A stretch of 64,000 bases of DNA, taken from Temnopleurus reevesii (taxonomy: Eukaryota; Echinodermata; Echinoidea; Temnopleuroida; Temnopleuridae). How positions within the stretch are numbered: position 1 is the first letter of the stretch; the number at the start of each line of letters is the position of its first letter. The translations under genes and the position numbers were made by a program. The notes under the pieces were generated by a model. It saw only the letters and a program-made list of their open reading frames with translations, was not told the origin of the DNA and made no database searches. Shown in pieces: positions 1-13,900 of the stretch. The stretch is taken from the NCBI GenBank assembly GCA_036244855.1, contig BQKZ01001691.1:20036-84035 (forward strand), in the 5' to 3' direction.

Positions 1-1234
1 ATTCTTTACTGTACAGTTCTGCAAAAAAGTTGCTACACAAAATAAATTTTGTATAGCAATTATTCCAAAATGCATAGCAAATTGCGATGCGATACCAGGA
101 AAATCATTCCCTGAAACATTACTTCTTTTTCCCTAAAATATAATTTCCTCAAAACTTTAACCGTAGGACATCGATATGATAGATATGCACTATTGGCATG
201 TTAACATTCATACAAACTTTGCAATGTTCTGTAAAAAGGAGGAATTTTGCACCATATTCATAATGAAAACTCTGGTTAGTTGTGCAACAATGATGTCATC
301 AAATTGGCAACATCTCTGGAAATTTCCACTGATTTGCCCATTTTTACAAATCTGTTTATTACTTGTCCGATTTCCTTCAAACTTTTTTTGTTTTACTCAC
401 AAATTTTTTCTGCTTCTGTTGAAAAATTATTATTTTGGGGGAGACTCTTCGTTTAAATTAAATGCGATTTCCTGACATCTAAGACCATATTTCAAAATAT
501 ATACTAAAATATTGTAAATTCCTCCATAGAGTGCTCAATGTTTGGGAACAGAGCAAATTATATATAAAGTGAGCGATATACTGCCTTATCCCCTCTTGTT
601 TTTCACTTTTTCGTTCATTCTTTGGGCCGAAAAGTAAGGGGGCGTGCGCCGGGACGCCCCCGGATCCGCTAGTCGCTACTGTGCTTGATCTGTGTTATTT
701 GGAAGGAGGGGGGGGGGGGCTGCGTTGGTATTAGTTACCAGCCAGGGTAGGGAGGTTATTGACCAGTACGTTTAGAATGTTGATGTTTTGGGTTTAGCCA
801 AAGAAAAAAAATAGAGATTATATCTCTTATGCATCTTTAAGAATAATATTAAAAAATCATGATGTCATCGCTTGGTTCTTGTGTTGTATCTGTATCTGTA
901 CATGTCGTACAATCACCAACAGATAGGGCCGAACAATAAACATTTTCGTTTGGAAATTTATGTGGTTTGGAGACTAGAGTGTCTATTTCAAGTTTTTTTC
1001 AATTTGAGTAATTCCTGATGTCTTCACTAAGGATATTCCATTCTTGGACAGGTGCAATATAATATGCCTCTTGCTGATTTTGTTTCACCCCAGTATAAAG
1101 TAAACTTGGTTTGAAATTTTACTACAAAACAAAATCCATTGGTTTCAGCAAGGTTTTAACACTTTCTTACAGTGAATGCCCTCCCCTCATATGGAGAAAA
1201 GATCATTGAATCTTAGCACAAAAGGGACCTGATT
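1..1234. other. upstream non-coding DNA
   Basis: I see no convincing coding exon here. The longest open frame, about 99 codons near 176-475, has low-complexity AT-rich composition and no recognisable domain. A short GC-rich hairpin lies at 638-661 (GGGGGCGT and ACGCCCCC arms around GCGCCGGG), and a G-run lies at about 709-719. The first non-coding exon and promoter of the LRR-ARH gene could be in here, but I cannot place them. Confidence 0.5.
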
Positions 1235-1410
1235 GGGCACAGCTAAATGCAACACAGTCTTACATGATGGGGGAAAATGCAAAAATATGAATAATAATGA
1301 TAAAAGAAATGGGAATGTGTAGCTACATGTTCCCATTTCTTTTATCATTATTATTCATATTTTTGCATTTTCCCCCATCATGTAAGACTGTGTTGCATTT
1401 AGCTGTGCCC
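1235..1410. repeat. 176-bp near-perfect palindrome
   Basis: The left arm starts GGGCACAGCTAAATGC and the right arm ends with its reverse complement, GCATTTAGCTGTGCCC. The arms are about 88 bases each, the centre is TGTAGCTACA, and the only mismatch I see is a two-base TG/TG step beside the centre. There is effectively no loop. It could be a foldback-type element or a source of a long hairpin RNA. It lies about 440 bases upstream of the first coding exon of the LRR-ARH gene. Confidence 0.85.
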
Positions 1411-1831
1411 AAAATGAAGGGTCAGGACTAGCAAACATTGGATGAGCGGGTTTTGTATGAAATTGTTATTGCTTCTTTTTTTCTATCTTTAGTTTAAACA
1501 AAATGCAAACATTATGTGGAACTGATGTGACCAACTCATCATGTGATATGATCTGCAATGCAGTGGACTTAAAAAAAATGGTTCTAGCTCTTTGAAAAAG
1601 ATTGTAAAAGATTACGGCTGTAAGAAGTAATTCTTGATGGGCCCAGGCCCTTATACTGACTTTACACTGACTCTATTCATACAAACAAACAGCCCAGGAA
1701 TTACTAAGCAGCATGAACTCTTAGCATAAAAAATACTGGTTAAAATTTATGAACTATAATGTACTCTGCAACATTTATTTCAATTTTTTCTGTCAGATAA
1801 TTTACATCTTTGTTAAGACAATTCTCCATTT

Positions 1832-1847
1832 CGAGAGAGAGAGAGAG
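1832..1847. repeat. (GA)n microsatellite abutting the start codon
   Basis: A run of GA dinucleotides directly precedes the proposed ATG at 1848. It would form the end of the 5' UTR. In-frame translation through it gives alternating Glu-Arg, which is not typical coding sequence. Confidence 0.8.
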
Positions 1848-1952
1848 ATGGGGAATGTGCAACTACAAGTGAATGACTTTACACCTGTAAGGCCAGATGA
1901 AAGGAGAGAGTTGAAACTCACAAGGAAGATAACAAGTTCAGATTATCAGAAG
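1848..1952 (+). CDS. LRR-ARH gene, coding exon 1
   Basis: It encodes residues 1-35 (MGNVQLQVNDFT...SSDYQK), a polar segment with no recognised domain. Donor AAG|GTAAGC, phase 0. A pyrimidine-rich stretch ending in TGTCAG at 1791-1796 is a plausible upstream acceptor, so this exon probably carries 5' UTR from about 1797. Confidence 0.75.
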
Positions 1953-4900
1953 GTAAGCTGATCTTGAAAGAATTTTCATTCTAAAAAATCCAACATATTT
2001 TTGAACGGTAATCAAAGTCAGGAAGGTGTAACAGGTCAAAAGTTCTAAATTAATTTGCAAGTGTATAGAATTGGACAATAATAGAGACTAACAATGCTGT
2101 GTTACAGACTGGGACTAAATTTAAGAATTTGCAGGGAAGCTATGAATAGCTCTCCTAGCGGCTCTCAAGGAAAATTTTATGGGAGCTAAATTGGGTCTTG
2201 ATAATGTATTCTATTAGGATTACAAGGGGCTCAATAAATCACTCTCCCAAAAGCATTTAAGGGGAGCTTTAGGAGAGCAATCGCTCTCACTCCCCTTAAA
2301 TTTTAGTCCAGGGCTGCATTAATGCCTCTATTTTTAAAACCATGTGATATCAAGTTTATTGTATCACAAACCAATTTAATCAATCTATTGTGTTTGAGGG
2401 AAGCAAAGACTTAAAAAAAATATTTCTGGGAAGGGGTAAATTGTTTTTCATTCGGCATGATACAAGCTTGTTGGTTTAATCTGATATCATTTTCTTGATT
2501 GTGCATCAAAGCATGTGGCTGGTGAAGATGTAGAAGGAGCATTGACTGAACTACCTTGGGCCTTGGTGGACTCTATCTCTCTGTTTGAACACATGGATGC
2601 CAGCTTCAATCACATATCAGTCATCCCACCTGAGATACCGATCCGTCTCCCGCATCTCTCACATCTCAACCTAAGTCACAACCGCATCCCTACTCTACCA
2701 GACAGCTTCTCACTCCTCTTTCATCTCAAAACTCTACTCATCAACCATAATAAACTTGAACATCTTCCTGATTCCTTCATTCATCTTGTTAAGCTTGAGA
2801 AACTGGATCTGTCGAACAATAGGTTGAAGGTATTACCTGAGAGCATTGGTGCCATGGAATCATTATGCAAATTAAATGTTGCTGACAATGCCTTAACAAT
2901 ATTGCCTCCCTCTCTTGGGAAGTCAGCCATGATAGAAGTGTTAATGGCATCTGGGAATAAATGTACCTCACCGCCTCAGAGTGTGTGTGATGAGGGATCA
3001 GAAAAGACATTGCAATTCTTGAGGAAGCAGTCAGAAAATGGTTACATTCCAAAGAAAGGCAACCAAGGGAACGTGTTAAAGAGATGTAGAGGTAAAGCTT
3101 GCTATTTTATCCTCATATTTCTAGATGTATATGATGCAAGCATGGTATTCTTAAAGTTATGATCTTAAATTTTGATTATATCACAGAATCAGAGGTAAAA
3201 TGAAGAGATCTGTTAGAAAACAGAATTAATAGTAAGGAATTAGAAAAACTGTATTTCATTGAAAACTCCTGATGGGGACATACAAAACCTGGGCTATGTC
3301 TAGAGAATTTGAGCATTTATTCTACCACAGTTTTTCAATTACTTATTTTTTAGTTGATCATCATATTATAAATGACCCATATTTTTATAACCTATAGAAT
3401 TGATATCTCTTGAATGATTTATCTAGATCATACATATTTGTCATGAGTGAAAGAAGGTTATATAGCAACTTTATTCCATTATACAAATCATGATTTTATT
3501 AATATGGTTAGATTTTTCATTTGATCATATTCTTTCAACTGTTGATAGGTGATGTATTGCAGTCACGTGTTGCCAATCCACAGTGTGCTCAAGCACAGTA
3601 TGCTCAAGAACTCACTGAGACGACCAATACAAAGAGTCGCATCCGCACTCCGCTAAGACCGCCCCCAGGTGCTACATCATTAGAAGCTGATGAACTCATG
3701 AATAAAATAGTTGGTAAGACAGCTTGATACAATTACATTCACTTTAACTCCTGAATAGGGTTGAACTGATTGTTCAGAATAAGTTAATTTAATTCTTCAT
3801 CACATGATCATTTTCAGAGATGATGAGGCTCTCATTTAAAGCAGTGTTTTCATCAGACAATTTCAGTAGTGAATTCATGATAGAGGTAAACCGTCTCAGA
3901 TTGATTTCAAATCCCCTTATTTAAATTTTAAAAAGACAAATTTTGTGTTTTATCATCTCAGTATTTTATCAAGAATTCCATATCTCCATAGACAGTAGTG
4001 GGTGGATGACCCAAACACATTAACTACCTACTGCATTACATCTCCTCCTCATAATGTTCACCAACATGACCAATGATCTCGTCACAAGAGCCTGTGGGAT
4101 GGCACACCCCTCTTCAACCAGAACAGGCAAAGTTCTGCTTACGCTGTACAATCAGTCACTCTCTGTCTGACAGACCTGCCAAGCTTATCCCACGAGTATT
4201 CAATGACAACATCGACATTGGATAACCCTGTTTTGAGTTGGCCATTGCTTGGGCCCTAAGGAGATTTGATGAGCAGGTATATTGGGGCTTTTCAAGCAAC
4301 CCATTCCCCCCTCCCCCACCTGCCCCATAGGTTTACATATATAACACAAACCAATAATATTGAGTTCATCAATGACAGACGGGACATCTTTCAAACACAT
4401 GTTATTCTGTAGACATAGACATCACTGAAAAACAGCAATTGGAAATTCATACCAACACGAGTCGGTTTAAGAAATTCAAACTGTCGTTAAAGAACTATGC
4501 ATTTTGCAACATCTCACTATTGACTTTGCATTATAATCTGCTGTACTGATCATTCCATGATTACATAATCAGGGCACATGGCATATCATTGTAATGGGGA
4601 ATAATGTAGCTTTTTAATGACACCACTTTCAACTTTCATAGATCAGTGAAAAAAAAGTTATTCTCCATCAAACCTGAGTTGCATTACTTTTTGAGGGGTT
4701 TATAGAAAACACCTTTTGTGACAAAACAGTATCAGATAAGCTCTTGCAAGGTGCAAAAATGAACCCAGTACAATGCAACTGTGNCGTGGATTAATTTTAT
4801 TTTTGGAAATATTTGAAGCCTGAAATATCTAGTTTCATTTCGTGCCAAGATTTTAAAAAATAATTTTGTATTTTAGGAGATATATTGTGCAAAGTACCAT

Positions 4901-7900
4901 GATCCAAAAATGCTCTAGAAAAAGGATACGAATTAATGTGACCCCATCATACAAAGGGATGAAGATAGGTAGCAATACAGCAAATGAATCTGATACAAAC
5001 AAAACCCCTCAAAAAAGTAACGCAACTCGGGATTTGATGGGGGATAACTTTTTCTTCACTGATCTATGAAAGTTGAAAGTGGTGTCATTGAAGAGCTACA
5101 TTATTCCTCTTTACAACAATATACCATATGCCCTGATTATGCAATCATGGAATGATTAGTACACTTGACAATAATGCGAAGCCAGATGTAAAGTGTTGCA
5201 AAATTTACTGCTTTCAGTATTGAATTCATGATAGAGGTAAACCGTCTCAGATTGATTTTGAATCCCCTTATTTAAATTTTAAAAAGACAATGAAGATAAT
5301 GAAACAAATTTTGTGTTTTATCATTTCAGTATTTTATCAAGAATTCCATATCTCCAGAGACAATTAGTGGGTGGATGACCGAAACACATTTTAATTAACT
5401 ACCTACTGCATTACATCTCCTCCTCATAATGTTCACAAACAACATGACCAATGATCTCGTCACAAGAGCCTGTGGGATGGCGCACCCCTCTTCCACCAGA
5501 ATCAGGCAAAGTTCTGCTTACGCTGTACAATTAGTCACTCTCTGTCTGACAGATCTTACCAAGCTTATCCCACAAGTATTCAATCATAACACTGACTTTG
5601 GATAACACTGTTTGGAGTTGGTCATTGCTTGGACCCTAAGGAGATTTGATGAGCAGGTAGATTGGGGCTATTCAAGCAGCCCATCCCCCCTCCCCCACCT
5701 GCCCCATAGATTTACATATATAACACAAACCAATAATATTGAGTTCATCAATGACAGACTGGACAGCTTTCAAACATATTTTATTCTGTAAACATAGACA
5801 TCACTGAAAAACAGCAATTCCTATTGGGAATTCATACCAACACAAGTCATTTTAAGGAATTCAAACATTCAAACATTTTGCAACATCTCACTTCTGACTT
5901 TGCATTATAATCTGCTGTACAGATCATTCCATGATTTCATAATCAGTGCATATGGCATATCATTGTAATGGGGAATAATGTAGCTTTTTAATGACACCAC
6001 TTTCAACCTTCATAGATCCGTGAAAAAAAGTTATTCTCCATCAAACCTGAGTTGCATTACTTTTTTGAGGGGTTTATAGAAAACACCTTTTGTGACAAAA
6101 CAGTATCAGATAAGCTCTTGCAAGGTGCAAAAATGAACCCAGTACAATGCAACTGTATGACAGTAAATCGTGGCTACTAACTGCAATGATCCAGAAGCAG
6201 ATTAGATCTTCTTTGTGCTTGATTCTAGTTTATTCTTGCATATATGTCAACTTGTTTGGAAACCAATTGATTGTTTACTAATAAAACCAATTCTTATCAA
6301 TCAATGTAAAAGGAAAGCGAAGAATAAACTTTAGGCCTTGAATTAAACCACAGCATTTGCCATGGGAGAACTCTTTAAATTAACTACATTTCTCAATTGA
6401 CTTGATGTGGTAGAAAAGTGCCCTTCATCAAAATTGCCTTTTTAGAGGCCTGAAACTTTGTCATATTCCTGCAAAACCCAATAACTACTTGTAGCTTGCA
6501 CTTTAACTCACCAACACCTGAAAGTGGTATTACAATCTCATTTTGCGATTGTGCTTTTATCATATTTAGGTTTATTGTATGGTGCTGCTATTGGTGATGC
6601 GGTTGGTCTATGCACTGCATGGATGACACAGGATGAATGTAGGTTTCATTATGATGAAGATACACTCCATCCCAGTCAGAAAGTGAGTGATAAACATAGA
6701 CTACAATGGGCCAAGGGAGATTGGACTACTGCCTTTGATCAGATGGTAAGAAAACATGATTCAAAACATTGCATTTAGCTAAACATTGTTCCAAGTCCAG
6801 TAAATGTAGTGATGAGCCCTCGAAGTAAAAGTAGAATGCATTTGTTACTAACCTGAAAGTTTCAAACCATTTCTAAACCCAGAATGATATCTCAGTGTTA
6901 CTTATTACCTAAGATTGGATCAGATAAATTGTCAGTTAGTCACCTAGAATTGTGTTCAGAGTTCTATAGTGCAATACTATCATAGTCTATGGATTGAGTA
7001 TACATGTATGTATTGAATATTAATCATTCCACATGTTTTCGTTTTTTAATCTCTGGAGAATAATTCTTTTCATTTCTCAACCACGTGCATGATGAATATC
7101 TTAGAATCTTTGTAGAATTATACATATGCCTATATATAAATTTGTGTATATTAGCAATCTGCAAAATAAAAAGACTGACTGATTACAAATCCAGCATACA
7201 GTCCTGATCATCCGGAGATAATCCAAATCTTTTTTTTTTTTCATTAAAGGTTCTGACATTGGACTCTATTCTTCAGTGGGCTGGCGTTGTAGATGAGTTA
7301 GACTTTGCCAAACGTCTTGATCATTGGTGTCATCATGGCTTCCCTGAGTTAGGTGATACCAATGGCTTTGAAGGATTCAGCAATACAGTTGCTAAGGTAG
7401 GAAGTCCCCCCTCCCTCCATCTTCGTTATCGTCTTATAATAATAATAATAATAATAATATTGGCATTTATATAGCGCTCTTACAGAAATATGTATCACTT
7501 TCCTTTATTAGTGAATTGTAAGAATGTTTTTTTCCCTGTGGAAAAGGAAACTCGTGCGAAAATTTTATGTGGTTTGATGAAGTGTCAATCAATTGAGATT
7601 AAAGTGAGAATTTTGAACAGCCCTGAATGTGAAATGATGTGAACACTGGACCAGAGGAGTTTATTTAGTGTCTCAAATTCGTGTGAGGACACTCTAAGTG
7701 TTTGTCACATGTACATGTAGAGGAGACCAACACCCCTTTGACGTTAAAGAACCTGTACTCCCATTCAGAAAGAGTAAGGAATTTTTACTTGGAAAGTAGT
7801 CATTCAATTAATTCAGCACTGTCATGAAAAAATGTTATCACCTATGTAAGCTTGATGCTTATAATGACATATTGTGTTGGTAGTGTTGTCATACTTTAAT

Positions 7901-10900
7901 TAATCAAACAATTTCTTGCCTGAAATATTAGAAGATTCAAGGATCTTGATTATAGTTCAGATTAGTATTATGCATAGTTCATTCCTCAAATCATATTCTA
8001 TGTTCACTGATTGTTTCTTCTTTCATCTGACAGGTGATATCAAACCCATTGTTCTGTAAAGAGCCCAGTGCGATTGCCAAAGGTTTATGGAACAGGAATT
8101 ATGACCATGAGGACCCTGATTCATGTGAGCATCTAGCGGATAACTGCGCTGTAGTGAGAACAGCTATCCTTGGTGTACCTCACTTCTATAGATTAGAGGA
8201 GGTGGAGGAAAATGCTCTCAGGATATGTACAGCAACACATCAAGATCCAAGGTAGGAATACTTTCATTCTTAAAATTATGTCATCGTTATAGTCAAGTAG
8301 AATCCCAGCAGGACCGTGACAAATTATAATAATGCTGGTTTATTGGTGAATATGATAGTCTAGGATGCCACTTGGGCACCCATGGGGAAAATTTTTTTAT
8401 TGAAATTTTAAAATTTTATGGAGGCACTAAGGTGACAGACATATACAAGATTTTTTTGCCACAACAGTAGCACTCCTTTTGAATCCCATTTTCGGTGTCA
8501 CTTTAGGGCCTCCATAATTTGTCGATATCCACGAATGAAGAAAATTGAGTCATCTTTTCATGAATTCTCAATGCTACATCTCAAAAGGATGATGTGACCC
8601 TCAATTTACTTCATATGGTCCGATATTAACAAATCACCAGCTTGCTCGTGTTTCACTTTTTTTTCATTTGAAGGTAAAGCACGGATAATTCATTAAAAAA
8701 TTGACATTTTCGTTTTCGCCAATCGTGGATATCGATCAATTACGGAGGCCCTAAAGTGCCACCAAAATAAGGACGGCAGCTGTTGCGGCGAAAAAAGATC
8801 CCATATATGTCTGTCACCTTTGTGCCTCCGTAAAATTTTAAAATGCCAATAAATTTTTTTCCCCAAGGTTGCCCAAGTGGCACCCATTGGGTTTGAGTTT
8901 AGTACCCCCTAGACTATCATATCCACCAATAAACCATCATTATCATGCTATGTCACGCTTTGGGTAAAAATCGGGTCAATTCTCTTTGGCTATTAAGTTT
9001 ATTTAACTGTCTAGCCTGCCAAGTTTTTATTGATTTCACAGGATAGTTTTATTAGCAAACGGGGTGAGATCCATCCATCAANTGGCTCAAGTATGTATAA
9101 CCATGTGAGGATGAACTGATTAGATTTTGGGTTCAGTGGGTCAAAGGTCAAAGGTCACAGGGCCAAAAAACTTGGTAAAAAATCACCAAAGATAGCTTGT
9201 TACCGCAATAAGTTCAGAACTGCTGTACAGATTTTGACGAAACTTTGCTCAAGTATGTACAAGCATAGGAGGATGAACTGATTAGATTTTGGGTTCAATG
9301 GGTCAAAGGTCAAAGGTCACCGGGCAGATAACAGAAACTTACAGTGTGTAGCTCAATTATGTATAAGAACTTATGAGATTTTGGGTTTGTGGGGTCAAAG
9401 GTGGCACTGCCCAAAATTTGTAAAATGTTTTTGATTTCCGATGGCATGGAACAAGCCGTACATATCTTTCTGATTGCGTGATGACGGAGGCATAAATTTC
9501 GACCGTGCGCGGTCGAGGATTCATCTAGTTTTATCTTGATTGTATTTTCATCAATCATCTTTCATATTGTTTTTCATTTTGTGTTTGTAGACCAATAATC
9601 TGAATTTATTTATTTCTAATATCAATGAGTTATCCAAACACTGAATTAGCTACATAAACCTACAAGGGTATTCCTGTAGTCTAGTGTTTAAACACGCAGG
9701 TGTATCGCCGGTCTAACAACCCAGGGGTAGTGGGTTTGAATGCCCTTAACCCTAAAAAGCTCCCTACGACATAATCGTAAACCACTCCTACATCTTCAGT
9801 CCGATTACGCTGAAATTTTGTGACTTTTACTGAAATTTTTTGCGGATATTAGGATACCATTTTTATTATTATCCCGTAGTTCATGTTGCCATAATAATTT
9901 CACCTTGTTTTTCTTTGTTTTTAGTCATTATTTGTCATGGATATCAAATAACATGTTTAAAAATACTTTTTCGTACTTAATGAAAATACAAGTAGCTCAG
10001 ACACATCCAGACGGCCCTAAAATTCATTTTGGTGAAGATTGGAGCCTAAAAAGTAAAAATGTTGAAGAATAACATGAGATTTTTAAAAAGCTGTCTGGCG
10101 CCCTCTATCATTAATATTGTGTTAAATGTGACATAGTGCATTTATTCGCATGTGCTCAATAAAGTCATGGAATATATGTTTCTAAGATAGTAAAGAGGAA
10201 TAAAACCATATTTCAGCCATATTTCTGTTCATAATTTTGCTTTTAATAGACTGTATGTGAAAAGTGACAAAAATCACCCTTTTTTAATGTATTTTATTGA
10301 ATTGCGCCCTCAAATGGTGACCTCGAGAAATTCTGATGGTCCCAAATTGTAGATTATGACTTGCTCTACATCTGTACCAAATTGTAGCCAGATCTGCCAA
10401 ATATTGTGGAAGTTCACGAGGGAGGAAGCACTACATGTATGTGCCCCCCCCCCCCTTGGGCCACAGAGACATCAAAATAGCTTGGGCTTTTGGGGTTAAA
10501 CTTATCGACAACACTGTGTAATTTTCACGTAGCAGTAGTGTGTTAAGTCGTCTTTGATCATTGTTAATGTTTTTTATGTTCAGGCCCCTTTATTAAGACC
10601 AACATTTTGTTGAAAGGAGACCCTAATCTTTTTCAATAAATTTGTACAGTGGAAACTTGGTATAAAGAGATCTGATATAACAAAATATCTGCTTTAAAGA
10701 GGTAAAGCTTTTTGCCCCAGCTCTTTATAACTTATTGTTTGTTTTTTTTAAACTCTACTCTAAGAGATTACTGCTTTAACAAGGTATTTTTGATGGTCCC
10801 AAGCACCTTGTTATACTGAATTTCGACTGTATTGAACAAAAAAGTAAAATAAATAAATGAATAATTTGTTACATAAACCACATACATGTACTCATACGCA

Positions 10901-13900
10901 TTTAATTGTTGTTTGATATTGTACCAATTTTCATTTGATGTTAGGTTAAGAAAGGTAAAAAGTTGCTATCTAAGCATAGTTGAAACCCAGCAAATCTGCA
11001 CTTACGGGGGAAGTCGAGGCGATTTTTCATTCATGGGCATCAATCTTGTGATTTTTAAAGCCACAATTATGTAATTTTGTTAAGCCACAATTATGTCATT
11101 GTGAATTTTACTGTAAACTGTTTTCTTGTTATCACAGTCTAAATATGGCCATGGCTGCACGACGCCATCATTGTAGTTCACAGTGCATATGAAAAATTTC
11201 TCTACAGACAATGCTAGACGCTGTTGTGTCAAGGTTTAGCAGCTCAAATGAGACTAAAGTTGAAAAAAAAATTCTGATACCCAACTATCTGACGGATTGG
11301 GGAGATGTACAGAATGGATTCATAATATTGGAACTGTCAAATCTGAGCTGAGGAACATATGTAAATATTTGAAACACCTGGTCATTGTGAGCCAAAACTG
11401 CAACACTGACATCATAAAAATGGGCGCAAACTGCATGATGGGTGAAACTGGCTTGTACAATAATTTGTTTTTCAGTGATAACATGTGCTTAGTCTACTTA
11501 GGGTATACATTATAAAGTAAGATAGTTTCTGAAATCTAGACTTTTGCTCTAAGATATTTAGCTTAAATTATCACCAGGACTTCCCCCTTTATAAGTAGTT
11601 TCATAGATTTTCATCAACTTTTCCATTCTTTACATGTTCATGTATAATACATGTGCACTATGGTAAATGAATTTAGGGGTATAATTTTGAGGAATGTAAT
11701 AACTATAGTCCCATGTAACGTTCCTGCCAAGATATACGTGCTACATTCCTGCACACATGAGCAGGTAGTTAATAGTTTTGAGTTCTGATTTCATAATGGG
11801 GTATTTCCATGGGGTTGAGTCAACTTTTTCATTCAATGTCAATTCAATTAAATTTCAAGTCAATTGCGGTTTCATTGTTAAAATATCACATGACAATAGT
11901 CAAAGGACCAATTCGGTCATAAATTTACAATCTATGAAAACAAACTTAAAAACCTTAAAAACCATACATTAAAAGCCATAAAAATCATGCATATATTTAT
12001 ATCATTAATGAAATAAAAACAATGTTCAGCAGAATACATTATAATTACCATTTACATAATTTGAAGGTAAATGGGAACTAACATTTATAATGGATACAAA
12101 AAGAACTTGATTTATTGCACAAGTATTTTGCAAGATTTAAGCAAATAGTTTGGTCAAGCACATCAATTGGCCAATTTGTGAGTGGAGTGAATAAATAAAA
12201 ACGTGAAATATTGCAATGGAATTCAATATATTATTGAATAGCATAGTAAATTGACATATTGTAGCAAAATTTAAAATGAATTGAAATTCAAATTAGTAAT
12301 ATGTAGTTCAAAGGTATATTGATTTTCTCTGTTCACCTTATTGATAAATTTAGACCTTGTGAAGCTTCATTTCCCTTTCGCTTCAGTAAAACACATTTAC
12401 AGTGTAAATTCAAAATATCTTCTGGATATCAAATCAAAGTTGTACCAACTTATACCTTTGTTACTTAGACCCCGCATTGTTTTTACATAACAAATTGTCT
12501 TGTTTCAAATTGCAATGTGCCTCGTTTAGGCTTTTAGGAATGTTGCTGAATGTGACACTGGTTTTTTAATGTCTTTGAAAATTACCTTTCAGTTATGATC
12601 ATGTTTGGACTACGTCTTGTTGGTTTAAAAAAGGCACAATTTGTATATCTGTTATGTCAAAAAGATTGCGCAACCCCATACAAATACTAAATAGTGAATA
12701 AGATTTCTGTTTTCCATAAAGAGAGAGTGGGTGTGCTTGAATCAAATTTATATGAATTTGGTCTTTTTCCCTTTGACCATACAATGTATTCAAGTTTGCT
12801 TGATACTAGAAAATAAAGAACTCTTCTTTTTAAACCCCACCTGTAAAGTGTAAGATTCTTCACGAACCTCTTTAAAATGTTTTTAATTATTTTTTTTCAA
12901 TTAGAATGCATTGTTTTGTTCACGAGTTAAACATGGAGGGACTTAATTTTTTTTATATATGGCTTTTATGATATTGAAACAAGAATTTGTTTATATCATG
13001 AAGAATTTAAAAAAATGTGCGCATCTTATGACACCCCTTATGCAAAAAGTAATTAAACTACTACTTTGTATTGATGTTGATGATAAATGATAATACCATG
13101 TGCTTGATATAGCACTTCATATTACTATAAAATTCCAAACGCTTCACAATCAAGTGATTAAAAAATAGAATGCTTGTTTTTTTTCTTCAATTTCTACTGA
13201 GATAGAATGATACTTGAGTTTTTATTTATCATTCTGCCCCCTTCAATCTGCCTGATCAGTTATTGACTGACTATGTAATCATTTTAAAGCTCAACAAAAT
13301 TAAAATTTCAGCTTTTGTCACACTGTTCAATAAAGTAAAGATAATGATGTTAAGCCTGTATCATGGATATTTTTTTTCTATTCTAATGAAGTTTAAGTTT
13401 AAAATAAAAATCTATCCCATTTGGATATGCATGTACATAGTATGACAGGTTAAAGCTGAGGTTCATTATCAGCCCTTTTTGTTCTCTAGATTTGATAAAA
13501 TGATATGAAGAATGAAGAAGTTACTAGCAAGTAAGTTTTCTTCTAATTCTGGTCTTGGAAAATAATTCTCTATAAGTATTAAAAAGAAAAAAGAGAACAG
13601 AAAATAAATTGTTAAGTATGTAATAGTCATTGATATAAATTGTTGATTTTAAGAAATATACACTGTATCTTAGCGTTTAAGATTTAAACCTTTGAGCTCT
13701 GATTTGATTTTCATTGAATGATGATAACTATCCTGGCTTCTACTTTTAATTCTGAATGGAAACGAATGTTCCTGAAATCTAAAACATTATGATTTCTCTA
13801 GTGTGAATATGACAGAGTAAACTATTTATTATGACTGTTGGATTTAATTGTAATCCTGACCATCTCATCTGTCTTCCAATTGTAGAGGATGCCCTTTTGA

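Noticed and set aside
2789..3052. 87-codon minus-strand frame
   Set aside because: It is the antisense shadow of the leucine-rich-repeat exon.
4200..4400. 66-codon minus-strand frame in intron 3
   Set aside because: It lies in the duplicated repeat unit, and the second copy has different stops, so no coding constraint is visible.
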